A stretch of 64,000 bases of DNA from assembly GCA_913055875.1 (NCBI GenBank), contig CAJXJY010000011.1:56374-120373 (forward strand), written 5' to 3'. How positions within the stretch are numbered: position 1 is the stretch's first letter; each line of letters begins with the position of its first letter. Of the stretch, positions 1-7,975 are shown piece after piece. The notes under the pieces are model-generated. The model did not search any database and was not told the DNA's origin. It saw nothing but the letters and a program-made list of their open reading frames with translations. A program made the translations under genes and the position numbers. Source of the DNA: an uncultured Altererythrobacter sp. Lineage in GTDB: Bacteria; Pseudomonadota; Alphaproteobacteria; Sphingomonadales; Sphingomonadaceae.

Positions 1-815
1 GGGAAATAGTGCGGATAGTCGATCCGCTCCCCATGCTTGTCAGCAAGGTTGTTCGCCGTCCAGTAGCGGCCCCAAGTGCCGCCCACGCTACCATCTGGAA
101 CAGTATGCTGGTTGACCGGCAGGCCTGCGTTAATCAGGTCAACGACAAGCCCCGTGCTTTCTTTGAAGACACTGAAATAGCCCGCCGGAACGCTGTCCTT
201 GAGCAGCGACACACGGGCATTGAACAGCTTCCAAGGGTCTTCTGGAACATAGCCGAGTGCGTCATAGATGAACTTCTGCAAGCCGTAGCGGGCGAGGTTG
301 CGGAAGTTTGTGACAGCCGTTTCGTTCGTGCTCTTCGCTTCGAATGCGAAGTATTCAACCATCGCCATGCACACCATGTCCGGGTAGGCATAGTGCGGCG
401 AACCATCCTTCGTGATTTCAATAAAGAGAAACGTCTCGTCGAACCCGACTTTAGAGAGATAGTCGTGGAAGTAGACCATGCGCCCCCGCCAAACGTCGGT
501 AGCCTGAGCCTCCTGCCATTCTTGCGTTATCTCGAAGATTGTGGAGCGCGCCGCGCCAGTCATCTCGGCGAGGCCGCGCTGGGTGAGATAGGGGATGCCG
601 TTTTCCAGCACCCCCATTTCGATTCCGCCCACCACCTTTTCGACCTCGATTCCAAGGTCAAGTTTGAGTTGCTTAGGGGTGGCCGGAACCTGCCCGGAAA
701 CAGGACTTAAATCTTTGTTTTCATGCGTGAAAGGGGTGGCCGGAGTCACCACTTTTTTCGCTACTGCGTCAAAGTCCGCGTCAAGCGGGTCGATTATCTT
801 CTTGTCGTCAGGCAT
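1..815 (-). CDS. Phage-type regulator/defence protein, BstA-like (candidate), C-terminus cut by window edge
   Basis: An open frame runs from an ATG at 815 to the window edge (271 codons visible, no stop). It encodes a soluble protein with no signal peptide. Residues about 60-100 contain MGVLENGIPYLTQRGLAEM, followed by an ARSTIFEI segment, resembling the DNA-binding start of phage KilA-N/BstA-type proteins. Further on are an AYPDMVCMAMVEYFAFEA segment and a segment beginning VGGTWGRYW. From memory these resemble the BstA abortive-infection family, but I cannot search, so this is a candidate call. The ATG overlaps the transposase stop by 8 nt (ATGCCTGA), so the two genes are probably co-transcribed and translationally coupled. 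Codon use is less GC-extreme than in the sugar genes downstream, consistent with horizontal transfer. Confidence 0.5.
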   Translation of the reverse strand, partial: MPDDKKIIDPLDADFDAVAKKVVTPATPFTHENKDLSPVSGQVPATPKQLKLDLGIEVEKVVGGIEMGVLENGIPYLTQRGLAEMTGAARSTIFEITQEWQEAQATDVWRGRMVYFHDYLSKVGFDETFLFIEITKDGSPHYAYPDMVCMAMVEYFAFEAKSTNETAVTNFRNLARYGLQKFIYDALGYVPEDPWKLFNARVSLLKDSVPAGYFSVFKESTGLVVDLINAGLPVNQHTVPDGSVGGTWGRYWTANNLADKHGERIDYPHYF

Positions 816-1749
816 GGGTGAGAACCTCGTAGGTGAGCCGCTTCCCGACCATGCGGTCAATCGTCTTTTCGATGAAGCGCATCGTTCCATCCTGCGCGGT
901 GTTCTGGCGGAACGCAAATTCGTTGACATAGCGATGCAGGTGCTTGGGGGACATGTAGTGGAACACGCCGTAGTGACCGCGCTTTAGGAGCGCCCAAAAG
1001 CTTTCGATCCCGTTGGTATGCGCCATGTCGCGGACATACTCGCCAACCGAGTGATTGACGCTGATATGGTGGAAACCGCGCGCCCCAATTCCACGATAGC
1101 CGCCGTGCTGGTCGGTAACCACTACAGCGCCTTCCGGGGCGTTCTCGCAGATGAAGCCTTCTAGGGTGCCGACTTTGGTATTCGGGATGATCTGGGCGCG
1201 GACATTGCCGGTATCGCCGAGCATACCAATCACAGCAGTCTTGCCAACGGTGCCGCGCCCGGCGCGCAGCTTCTTACTCGCGTGTTTGTTGGTTTCCTTG
1301 CCGCCGAAATAGGTCTCATCGACTTGGACCTGTGCGCCCATGTCGTCGTCACCAGCCTTGGAAAGCCAAGTCTCGCGGATGCGCTGTGCGAGGAACCACG
1401 CCGACTTTTGCGTGATACCGAGTTCCTTGGCCATTTGCGTGGAAGGGATGCCCTTGCGGGCGGTAGTCATCATGTAGATCGCCATGAGCCACTTGTGCAG
1501 GCCGAGGCGGCTTTCGGCGAGAACGGTGCCGGTGCGAACGCTGAAATGCTTGCGGCAATCGCGGCAGCGGTAGGGCATCGGCTTGTGGTTCTTGCACTCG
1601 TTGACATTGAGGCTTCCACAGTGACCGCACACCGGCTCGTTGCCCCAACGGTTGCGCTCGAAATACAGCCGGGCGGCTTCCTCGTTGGGGAAGCGCTCGA
1701 AGAACTGGTAGAGGCTGACCGTCTCGGGCTTGTCTTGTTTGCTGCTCAT
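808..1749 (-). CDS. IS1595-family (ISXO2-like) transposase
   Basis: The 313-aa protein has the layout of ISXO2/IS1595 transposases. An N-terminal zinc ribbon uses C41, C44, C62 and C65. A helix-turn-helix-like segment lies around residues 100-125. The catalytic core has D144 in VDETYFGGK, D213 in VVTDQHGGYRG, and HTNGIES (residues 244-250) followed by FWALLKRGHYG, which is the signature of the family. Length is normal and the frame is intact, so the element may be active. The stop overlaps the start of the downstream phage-type gene, an arrangement compatible with a passenger gene in the element. No convincing terminal inverted repeat could be paired because the other end lies outside the window. 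Confidence 0.9.
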   Translation of the reverse strand: MSSKQDKPETVSLYQFFERFPNEEAARLYFERNRWGNEPVCGHCGSLNVNECKNHKPMPYRCRDCRKHFSVRTGTVLAESRLGLHKWLMAIYMMTTARKGIPSTQMAKELGITQKSAWFLAQRIRETWLSKAGDDDMGAQVQVDETYFGGKETNKHASKKLRAGRGTVGKTAVIGMLGDTGNVRAQIIPNTKVGTLEGFICENAPEGAVVVTDQHGGYRGIGARGFHHISVNHSVGEYVRDMAHTNGIESFWALLKRGHYGVFHYMSPKHLHRYVNEFAFRQNTAQDGTMRFIEKTIDRMVGKRLTYEVLTHA

Positions 1750-1960
1750 GAAACTTAACTAGCCGAGATGGGTAGCTAGGTCAAGCTATTTTTGGCTAGC
1801 TATCTATATAGGTCCCTTTTCAAAGGAGGGGGTTGGGGGTGGTTGCGACGCGCCAGCGTCGTTCGGGGTGGCTCACCACCCCGCTGCGACTAGGTTCCCC
1901 TTCGACAAGCTCAGGGTCACCAAGTCTCGCTGCCCCCCCTCTGAAGAGGAGGGGAAACCC
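1750..1960. repeat. Intergenic region with IS edge and hairpin-rich repeat unit
   Basis: About 210 bp separate the transposase start from the racemase stop. The part next to the transposase contains imperfect copies of AGCTAGCC in both orientations (about 1758-1803), possibly promoter, operator or terminal-repeat DNA of the element. From about 1822 it becomes a string of GC hairpins, including GGGGTGGCTCACCACCCC. A copy of the dispersed core CTTCGACAAGCTCAGG lies at 1900-1915. A CCCCTCT/AGAGGAGGGG hairpin at about 1933-1954 directly follows the racemase stop on the minus strand and could terminate it. No gene is visible here. Confidence 0.45.
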
Positions 1961-3109
1961 TTACGCCACCGTCCCCGCCTCGCGTAGCGCCGCCACATCG
2001 TCCTCCCCGATCCCCAGCGAACCGAGGATCGCGTCGGTGTCGTCTCCGGGCATCGGGCCTGGCTGCGGCGTCGCGGTGGCGGTGCCCGAATAGCGCGGCG
2101 CGGGCGCGGGCTGGGTGTCGCCGCCGACCTGCACGAAGGTTTCGCGCGCGGCGTTGTGCGGATGCCCCGCGGCCTCGCTCATGGTCAGCACCGGGGCGTA
2201 GCAGACATCGGTGTGCTCCATCAGCGCATCCCATTCGGCGCGGGTCCTGGTCTTGAACAGCATGGTTAGCTTATCCTTGAGCGCACCCCATTTCGCGCGG
2301 TCGTGCTGCGCGTCGAATTCGGAATCGTCGGCCAGCCCCGCCAGCCGCCGCAGCTCGGCGTAGAATTGCGGCTCGATGCTGCCGATCGAGACGAATTTGC
2401 CGTCCGCCGTCTCGTAAGTGTCGTAGAAATGCGCCCCGGTATCGAGCAGGTTGACCCCCAGCTCCTCCGACCACACCCCCATGTTCTTCATCCCGTGGAT
2501 CATGCTCATCAGCACCGCGGTCCCGTCGGTCATCGCGGCGTCGATCACCTGGCCCTCACCACCGCGCGCGACATTTAGCAGCGCCGCGACCATGCCGAAA
2601 GCGAGCATCATCCCCCCGCCGCCGAAATCGCCGACCATGTTGATCGGCGGGGTCGGCTTGCCCCCCACGCGCCCGAAATGCGCCAGTGCCCCGGCGAGCG
2701 CGATGTAGTTGATATCGTGCCCCGCATACGCCGCGTAGGGACCGGTCTGGCCCCAGCCGGTCATGCGGCCGTAGACCAGCCTCGGATTGTCGGAGAGCAG
2801 CTCGTCGGGCCCGAGCCCGAGCCGCTCCATCACGCCGGGACGGAAGCCCTCGATCAGCCCGTCGGCGCTGGCGCACAGCTTGCGGGCGAGCGCGACGCCC
2901 TCCTCGCCCTTCAGGTCGAGCGCGATCGAGCGGCGCCCGCGCGCCAGCACGTCCTTGGTCGTGACCGGCTGCGATCCGCCGCGCGAGCCCGAGGCGCGGT
3001 CGATGCGGATCACTTCGGCACCATGATCGGCCAGCATCATGCCGCAGAACGGGCCCGGCCCGATCCCGGCGAATTCGACGATGCGCAGGCCGGAGAGAGG
3101 ACCCGCCAT
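1961..3109 (-). CDS. Alpha-methylacyl-CoA racemase / CaiB-BaiF family
   Basis: The 382-aa protein belongs to the family III CoA-transferase fold (CaiB/BaiF) and matches the alpha-methylacyl-CoA racemase branch. It begins with PLSGLRIVEFAGIGPGPF, has GHDINYIALAG with H131 and NMVGDFGGGGM with D161, the His/Asp pair used for proton exchange in racemases. It probably epimerises 2-methyl-branched acyl-CoAs before beta-oxidation. The start lies 3 nt after the stop of the crotonase gene, so the two form one operon. No operator of the xylan regulon is present. A true CoA-transferase activity cannot be excluded from sequence alone. Confidence 0.85.
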   Translation of the reverse strand: MAGPLSGLRIVEFAGIGPGPFCGMMLADHGAEVIRIDRASGSRGGSQPVTTKDVLARGRRSIALDLKGEEGVALARKLCASADGLIEGFRPGVMERLGLGPDELLSDNPRLVYGRMTGWGQTGPYAAYAGHDINYIALAGALAHFGRVGGKPTPPINMVGDFGGGGMMLAFGMVAALLNVARGGEGQVIDAAMTDGTAVLMSMIHGMKNMGVWSEELGVNLLDTGAHFYDTYETADGKFVSIGSIEPQFYAELRRLAGLADDSEFDAQHDRAKWGALKDKLTMLFKTRTRAEWDALMEHTDVCYAPVLTMSEAAGHPHNAARETFVQVGGDTQPAPAPRYSGTATATPQPGPMPGDDTDAILGSLGIGEDDVAALREAGTVA

Positions 3110-3112
3110 ACC

Positions 3113-3874
3113 TTACTTGCCCTTCCAGTTCGGCGCGCGCTTCTCGGCGAAGGCGAGCGAGCCCTCGCGCGCATCCTCGCTCATGAACACCTGCGGCAGC
3201 AGCGCGGCCTGCTTGTCCCACATCTCGTCCTTCGACCAGCCGCGCGATTCGACCACGATCTGCTTCGAGACGCGCACCGCGATCGGGCCATTGGCGGTGA
3301 TCGCATTGGCGAGTTGGATCGCCGCATCGAGCGCCGCGCCGTCGGTCACCCGGTTGACCAGGCCGAGCTCGTAAGCGCGCGCGGTGTCGATGAAATCGCC
3401 GGTCAGCGCCAGCTCCATCGCCACCTTGGGCGGGATCATCTCGGGCAGCTTCATCAACCCGCCTGCCGCCGCCGCAAGCCCGCGCTTGGCCTCGGGAATG
3501 CCGAACTTGGCGCCGGCATTGGCGACGATCAGGTCGCAGCTGATCATCAGCTCCATCCCGCCCGCGAGCGCATAGCCCTCGACCGCGGCGATCAGCGGCT
3601 TGACCGGTCCCTTCTGCGTGATCCCGCCGAAGCCGCGTCCCTCGATGCTCGGCGACTCGCCCTTGAGGAAGCCCTTGAGATCCATCCCCGAACAGAAGGT
3701 CCCGCCCGCGCCCGTGAGGATGCCGACGCGCAGATCGTCGTCCCCGTCGAGCCGGTCCATCGCTGCGGCGATCGCTTCGGCCGCCGCCTTGTTCATCGCG
3801 TTCTTCGCCTCGGGCCGGTTGATCGTGACGATCAGAATCCCGTCGCGGACCTCGGTCAGCACTTCCTCGGACAT
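3113..3874 (-). CDS. Enoyl-CoA hydratase/isomerase (crotonase) family
   Basis: This is a cytoplasmic crotonase-fold protein of 253 aa from the chosen ATG. It has the oxyanion-hole segments GTFCSGMDLKGF and AAVEGYALAGGMELMISCDL and the FGIPEAKRGL segment that in hydratases carries a catalytic Glu. It likely hydrates 2-enoyl-CoA in fatty-acid breakdown. An upstream in-frame ATG at 3889 exists, but GGGAGAG lies just before the ATG at 3874, which I therefore prefer. It is first in an operon with the racemase and diverges from the thiolase gene. Confidence 0.88.
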   Translation of the reverse strand: MSEEVLTEVRDGILIVTINRPEAKNAMNKAAAEAIAAAMDRLDGDDDLRVGILTGAGGTFCSGMDLKGFLKGESPSIEGRGFGGITQKGPVKPLIAAVEGYALAGGMELMISCDLIVANAGAKFGIPEAKRGLAAAAGGLMKLPEMIPPKVAMELALTGDFIDTARAYELGLVNRVTDGAALDAAIQLANAITANGPIAVRVSKQIVVESRGWSKDEMWDKQAALLPQVFMSEDAREGSLAFAEKRAPNWKGK

Positions 3875-3979
3875 GCGCAGCTCTCCCATTTCGATATGAA
3901 ACCTGTCTTGCCCGCAAGCTGGCCAAGGTTTACGCTTGCGTCAACCTGATTCCCGGTTAGAGAGAGAGGACCAACCGCC

Positions 3980-5248
3980 ATGACCGAAGCCTATATCATC
4001 GACGCCGTCCGCACCCCGCGCGGGATCGGCAAGCAGGGCAAGGGCGCGCTCGCCGAGCAGCATCCGCAACACTTGGCCGCGACGGTGCTGAAGGCGATCG
4101 CCGAGCGCAATTCGCTCGACACGAAGACGGTCGACGATGTGATCTGGTCGGTCTCGACGCAGGACGGGATGCAGGCGGGCGACATGGGCCGGATGGCGGC
4201 GCTCGATGCGGGCTACGACGTGACCTCGTCGGGGATGACGCTCGACCGCTTCTGCGGCGGCGGCATCACCTCGGTCAATCTCGCCGCGGCGCAGGTCATG
4301 TCGGGAATGGCCGATTGCGTGGTCGCGGGCGGGACCGAGATGATGAGCCTGACCGCGGCGATGGCGAAGGAGAAGATGCAGGCCGGGATCAAGCCGCCCA
4401 TGATGGGCAGCTACAACGAGCGGCTCGCCAAGGTGCACCCGCAGAGCCACCAGGGCATTTGCGGCGACGCGATCGCGACGATGGAGGGCTTTACCCGCGA
4501 GGAGCTCGACGCGGTCGGCTATCGCAGCCAGCAGCGCGCGGCGCAGGCGATCGAGGAAGGCCGCTTCGACAAGTCGGTGGTGCCGGTGGTCGCCGACGAC
4601 GGCACCGTGGTGCTCGACCGCGAGGAATTCCCCCGCCCGCAGACGACGCTGGAAGGGCTGGCGCAGCTCGAACCGGCGTTCACCAAGATCGCCGACGTGC
4701 CGCTCGATGCGGAGGGCACCACCTTCCGCAAGCTGATCAACCGCAAATATCCCGATCTCGAGATCGAGAACTTCCACCACGCGGGCAATTCATCGGGCGT
4801 GGTCGACGGCGCCGCGGCAGTGCTGGTCGCGAGCGCCGACTATGCGCGCAAGCACAGCCTCAAACCGCGCGCCCGCATCGTCGCCACCGCGAACATGGGC
4901 GACGACCCGACGCTGATGCTCAACGCGCCGGTGCCGGCGGCGAAAAAGGTGCTCGAAAAGGCCGGGCTGACGCTCGACGATATCGACCTGTTCGAGATCA
5001 ACGAGGCCTTCGCGGTGGTCGCGGCGAAATTCGTGCGCGATCTCGGGCTCGACTGGGACAAGGTCAACGTCAATGGCGGCTCGATCGCCTTGGGCCATCC
5101 GATCGGGGCGACCGGCTCGATCCTGATCGGCACCATCGTCGACGAGCTCGAACGGCAGGGCAAGCAGCGCGGGCTGGTGACGATGTGCGCCGCGGGCGGG
5201 ATGGCGCCGGCGATCATCGTCGAGCGGGTCGAGGATTTCGTCGACTGA
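3980..5248 (+). CDS. Acetyl-CoA acetyltransferase (thiolase)
   Basis: The 422-aa protein is a complete thiolase. It starts with EAYIIDAVRTPRG. C92 in DRFCGGGITS is the acyl-accepting cysteine, and INEAFAVV and NGGSIALGHPIGATG supply the catalytic histidines. A C-terminal cysteine lies in MCAAGGMAPA. It forms or cleaves 3-ketoacyl-CoA. AGAGAGAGGA at about 3960 is a good ribosome binding site. It is divergent from the crotonase/racemase operon and convergent with the MaoC gene, making a compact acyl-CoA block outside the sugar regulon. Confidence 0.93.
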   Translation: MTEAYIIDAVRTPRGIGKQGKGALAEQHPQHLAATVLKAIAERNSLDTKTVDDVIWSVSTQDGMQAGDMGRMAALDAGYDVTSSGMTLDRFCGGGITSVNLAAAQVMSGMADCVVAGGTEMMSLTAAMAKEKMQAGIKPPMMGSYNERLAKVHPQSHQGICGDAIATMEGFTREELDAVGYRSQQRAAQAIEEGRFDKSVVPVVADDGTVVLDREEFPRPQTTLEGLAQLEPAFTKIADVPLDAEGTTFRKLINRKYPDLEIENFHHAGNSSGVVDGAAAVLVASADYARKHSLKPRARIVATANMGDDPTLMLNAPVPAAKKVLEKAGLTLDDIDLFEINEAFAVVAAKFVRDLGLDWDKVNVNGGSIALGHPIGATGSILIGTIVDELERQGKQRGLVTMCAAGGMAPAIIVERVEDFVD

Positions 5249-5254
5249 GCGCGC

Positions 5255-5710
5255 CTACTCGGCCGGCTTCTTGTGCTGCAATCCGCTGCGCTTGCAGCTG
5301 CCGACCAGCACGCCGTCCTGATTGTAGGCGCGGTGGGCGAAGGTGACGATCCCGGCCGTGGGGCGCGACTTGCTCTCGCGCAATTCGACCACCTCGGTCT
5401 CGATCCGCAGCGTGTCGCCGATGAACACCGGCGCGGGGAAGCGGACCTCGTCCCAGCCGAGATTGGCGACCGCGGTGCCGAGCGTCGTGTCGCCGACCGA
5501 CACGCCGACCATCAGCGACAGCGTGAAGCACGAATTGACGATGATCGCCCCGAAATCGCTGTCCTTCATGTATTCGGCGTCGAGATGGAGCTGCGCCGGA
5601 TTGTGCGTCAGCGTCGAGAACAGCAGATTGTCGGTCTCGGTAACCGTGCGCCGGATCGCGTGATCGAAGGTCCGGCCTACTTCCAATTCGTCGAACCAGA
5701 TACCGGGCAT
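5255..5710 (-). CDS. MaoC-family (R)-specific enoyl-CoA hydratase-like protein
   Basis: A 151-aa single hot-dog domain protein. The segment NPAQLHLDAEYMKDSDFG contains the Asp/His pair in the hydratase-2 arrangement, followed by an FPAPVFIGDTLRIETEV segment typical of MaoC dehydratases. It probably hydrates a 2-enoyl-CoA or a mesaconyl-type CoA ester; the substrate is not deducible. It converges on the thiolase gene with only 6 nt between stops, so no separate terminator fits there. Confidence 0.87.
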   Translation of the reverse strand: MPGIWFDELEVGRTFDHAIRRTVTETDNLLFSTLTHNPAQLHLDAEYMKDSDFGAIIVNSCFTLSLMVGVSVGDTTLGTAVANLGWDEVRFPAPVFIGDTLRIETEVVELRESKSRPTAGIVTFAHRAYNQDGVLVGSCKRSGLQHKKPAE

Positions 5711-5768
5711 ATGCGTCTCTCCTGCTTTTTGCGCGCCTTAGCGTAGCGGGGCTGCTAGCGCACGGGCA

Positions 5769-6542
5769 ATGTCGATCGCGCTGCTCGCCCTGCTGTTCCT
5801 GCTCACCGCGCTGCTCTATTCCTCGGTCGGGTTCGGCGGCGGCTCGACCTATATCGCGCTGCTGGTGCTCGGCGGCATGGCGCTGGAGGAGGTGCCGGTG
5901 ATCGCGCTCGCCTGCAACATCGCGGTGGTGACGACGAGTACGCTCCGCTTCGCGCGCGAGGGGCTGGTCGAATGGCGGCAGATCGTGCCGCTGGTCGCGC
6001 TGTCGGTGCCGTTCGCGTGGCTGGGAGGATTCCTCCCGGTCCCCGCCTGGCTGTTCGTCGGGCTGCTGGCGGTCGCGCTCCTCGCCGCTTCGCTGCTGAT
6101 GATCCTGCAGCGCGATCGCGCCGGTAACCGCGTATCGCATCCTGCGAAGAGGCCCGGGATCGACATGGTCTCGGGCGCGGCACTCGGCCTGCTGGCGGGC
6201 GTGACCGGCATCGGCGGCGGGATCTACCTCTCGCCGCTACTGCACCTGCGCCGCTGGGCCGAAGCGCGGCGCATCGCGGCAACCTGCGCGGTGTTCATCC
6301 TGGTCAATTCGGCCGCCGGTATCGCCGGACATGCGAGCAGGCTGGGCCTGGCCGAAACCGGTGAAATCCTGTCGCGCAATGCGCTACTGTTCCCTGCGGT
6401 CATTGTCGGCGGTCTGGCCGGTTCGACGCTCGGCGCGCGGTGGATATCGCAGCGCCACTTGCGCCTGCTGACGGCGCTGTTGGTACTCTACGTCGCGGTC
6501 AGGCTCGGGCTGCGCTTCCCTGCCGAATGGGCCGCGCGCTAG
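5769..6542 (+). CDS. TSUP-family (TauE/SafE) membrane exporter
   Basis: The 257-aa integral membrane protein has about eight hydrophobic segments arranged as two halves. The motif YSSVGFGGGSTYIALLVLGG is repeated in spirit by LLAGVTGIGGGIYLSPLL in the second half, which is characteristic of the TSUP (DUF81) family. Members move sulfite, sulfonates or organic anions; the substrate here is unknown. It runs towards the ExuT gene, with which it is convergent (6 nt between stops). Confidence 0.85.
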   Translation: MSIALLALLFLLTALLYSSVGFGGGSTYIALLVLGGMALEEVPVIALACNIAVVTTSTLRFAREGLVEWRQIVPLVALSVPFAWLGGFLPVPAWLFVGLLAVALLAASLLMILQRDRAGNRVSHPAKRPGIDMVSGAALGLLAGVTGIGGGIYLSPLLHLRRWAEARRIAATCAVFILVNSAAGIAGHASRLGLAETGEILSRNALLFPAVIVGGLAGSTLGARWISQRHLRLLTALLVLYVAVRLGLRFPAEWAAR

Positions 6543-6548
6543 CTTCCC

Positions 6549-7862
6549 TCACCGCAGTTCCGCCGGCCGCATGCGCGGCACCAGCAGGTGGATCGCGATA
6601 AAGGCGATCATGTAGCCGAGCCCGGCATAGATCACGATCGGCACGTAGGACCCGGTCAGTTCGAGCGTCCAGCCCGTCGCCTGTGCGATCAATATGCCTC
6701 CGACCGCGCCCGCCGCGCCGCCCATTCCGGCGATGGTCGCCACCGCACGGCGCGGATACAGGTCCGCGATCATGGTGAAGATGTTCGAGCTGAACGCCTG
6801 GTGCGCCGCGGTGCCGAGCCCGATCAGCAGCACCGCCATCCACGGCTCGGGCACGCTCGCGACGGTGACCATCGGCAGAGCGAACAGCGCGGCGACGAAC
6901 AGGGTCGTCTTGCGCGCGCGGTTGACGCTCCAGCCGCGCCCGACCAGGTGCGAGGACATCCACCCGCCCGCGATCGAGCCGACATCCGCCAACAGATACA
7001 CCCCGATCAGCGCCGGGCCGATAGTGGCGAGAATCCCGCTGTCGCCCTTGGGAAACAGCTCCATGCCCTGCGTCTTCGAAAGGAAATCGGGCAGCCAGAA
7101 CAGGAACAAATACCACACCGGATCGGTGAAGAACTTGCCGCAGATGAAGAACCATGCCTGCCGCTGGCGGATCGCGTCCTTCCACCCGAGCGGCTCGCCC
7201 GTCGGGTCCTCTCCGTCCTGCTCGATCCAGGTGCGCTCCTCGTCGGTCAGCGCCGGATGATCGGGCGGCTGGCGGAAGAAGCGCAGCCACGCCCACAGCA
7301 CGACGAAGCCGATCAGCCCGGTGACGAGAAATGCGGCTCGCCAGCCATAGAGCCCCGCGATACCGATCGCGATGATCGGCGTCAGCAGCACCCCGACATT
7401 GGCGCCGGCATTGAGGATGCCGACCCCGAGCGCACGCTCGCGCTTGGGGAACCACTCGGCGATGGACTTGACGGCGCCGGGATAGGCCGCGCTTTCCGCC
7501 ACCCCCAGCGCCACGCGCGCGAGGATGAAGGCAAGCACGCTGCGCGCCGCGGCGTGGAAGCAGGCGGCGAGGCTCCACAGCGCGATCGCGATGGCGATGC
7601 CCTTGCGCGTGCCGACCCGGTCGAGCCAGCGCCCGACCACCAGCAACCCGATCCCGTAACTCGCCTGGAACGCGGTGACGATATTGCCGTAATCGACCTC
7701 GGACCAGCCCATCTCGTCCTCGATCACCGGCTTGAGCACGCCGATGATCTGGCGGTCGATATAGTTGATGGTGATGACGAAGAAGAGCAGCGCGCAGATG
7801 CCCCAGCGGTATTTGCCGAGCGGCTTCGCCAGCCCGGCCGCAGCGGTTGCAGCGGTGCTCAT
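6549..7862 (-). CDS. exuT: MFS hexuronate transporter (ExuT-like, ACS family)
   Basis: The 437-aa, roughly 12-TM major facilitator begins with GICALLFFVITINYIDRQIIGVLKP, the hallmark of the anion:cation symporter branch that includes ExuT and DgoT. Other family segments are ARVALGVAESAAYPGAVKSIAEWFP and GWRAAFLVTG. It probably imports D-glucuronate or galacturonate by proton symport. Its position downstream of the uxaC-uxuB-GH5 genes supports glucuronate. An operator at 7918-7931 and a 13-codon upstream frame (7859-7900) precede it. No strong ribosome site lies directly before its ATG; the good one belongs to the short frame, suggesting translational coupling. Confidence 0.85.
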   Translation of the reverse strand: MSTAATAAAGLAKPLGKYRWGICALLFFVITINYIDRQIIGVLKPVIEDEMGWSEVDYGNIVTAFQASYGIGLLVVGRWLDRVGTRKGIAIAIALWSLAACFHAAARSVLAFILARVALGVAESAAYPGAVKSIAEWFPKRERALGVGILNAGANVGVLLTPIIAIGIAGLYGWRAAFLVTGLIGFVVLWAWLRFFRQPPDHPALTDEERTWIEQDGEDPTGEPLGWKDAIRQRQAWFFICGKFFTDPVWYLFLFWLPDFLSKTQGMELFPKGDSGILATIGPALIGVYLLADVGSIAGGWMSSHLVGRGWSVNRARKTTLFVAALFALPMVTVASVPEPWMAVLLIGLGTAAHQAFSSNIFTMIADLYPRRAVATIAGMGGAAGAVGGILIAQATGWTLELTGSYVPIVIYAGLGYMIAFIAIHLLVPRMRPAELR

Positions 7863-7900
7863 GCGCGGCCTCGCGGGGCGGCGTATTCGATACGGGACAT
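7859..7900 (-). CDS. 13-codon upstream open frame (possible leader peptide) overlapping exuT start
   Basis: The ATG at 7900 follows a strong ribosome binding sequence, GGGAGAGGGGAA (7916-7905). The frame encodes MSRIEYAAPRGRA and stops in the ATGA that holds the exuT start codon. This is visible directly. Whether the peptide matters or the frame only recruits ribosomes for exuT is unknown. The possibility that the ATG at 7900 is simply an unused start cannot be excluded. Confidence 0.4.
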   Translation of the reverse strand: MSRIEYAAPRGRA

Positions 7901-7917
7901 CTGCGTTCCCCTCTCCC

Positions 7918-7931
7918 TGATAGCGCTACCA
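7918..7931. promoter_or_regulatory. Xylan-regulon operator upstream of exuT
   Basis: TGATAGCGCTACCA differs at one position from the consensus TGGTAGCGCTACCA. It lies between the GH5 stop and the exuT start, so it would give exuT its own regulated promoter in addition to read-through from the uxaC operon. Confidence 0.75.
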
Positions 7932-7975
7932 TTAGGCGGCGGAACGCTATCGGGCAAGCGCCTTACCCAATCGGC

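Noticed and set aside
9..710. A 233-codon plus-strand frame at the left edge
   Set aside because: The opposite strand encodes the phage-type protein, continuous to the edge and coupled to the transposase; the plus frame has no recognisable motif.
2556..3949. Long opposite and alternative frames over the racemase and crotonase genes
   Set aside because: Low-complexity Arg/Ala/Gly translations with no family motif, typical shadows in GC-rich DNA.
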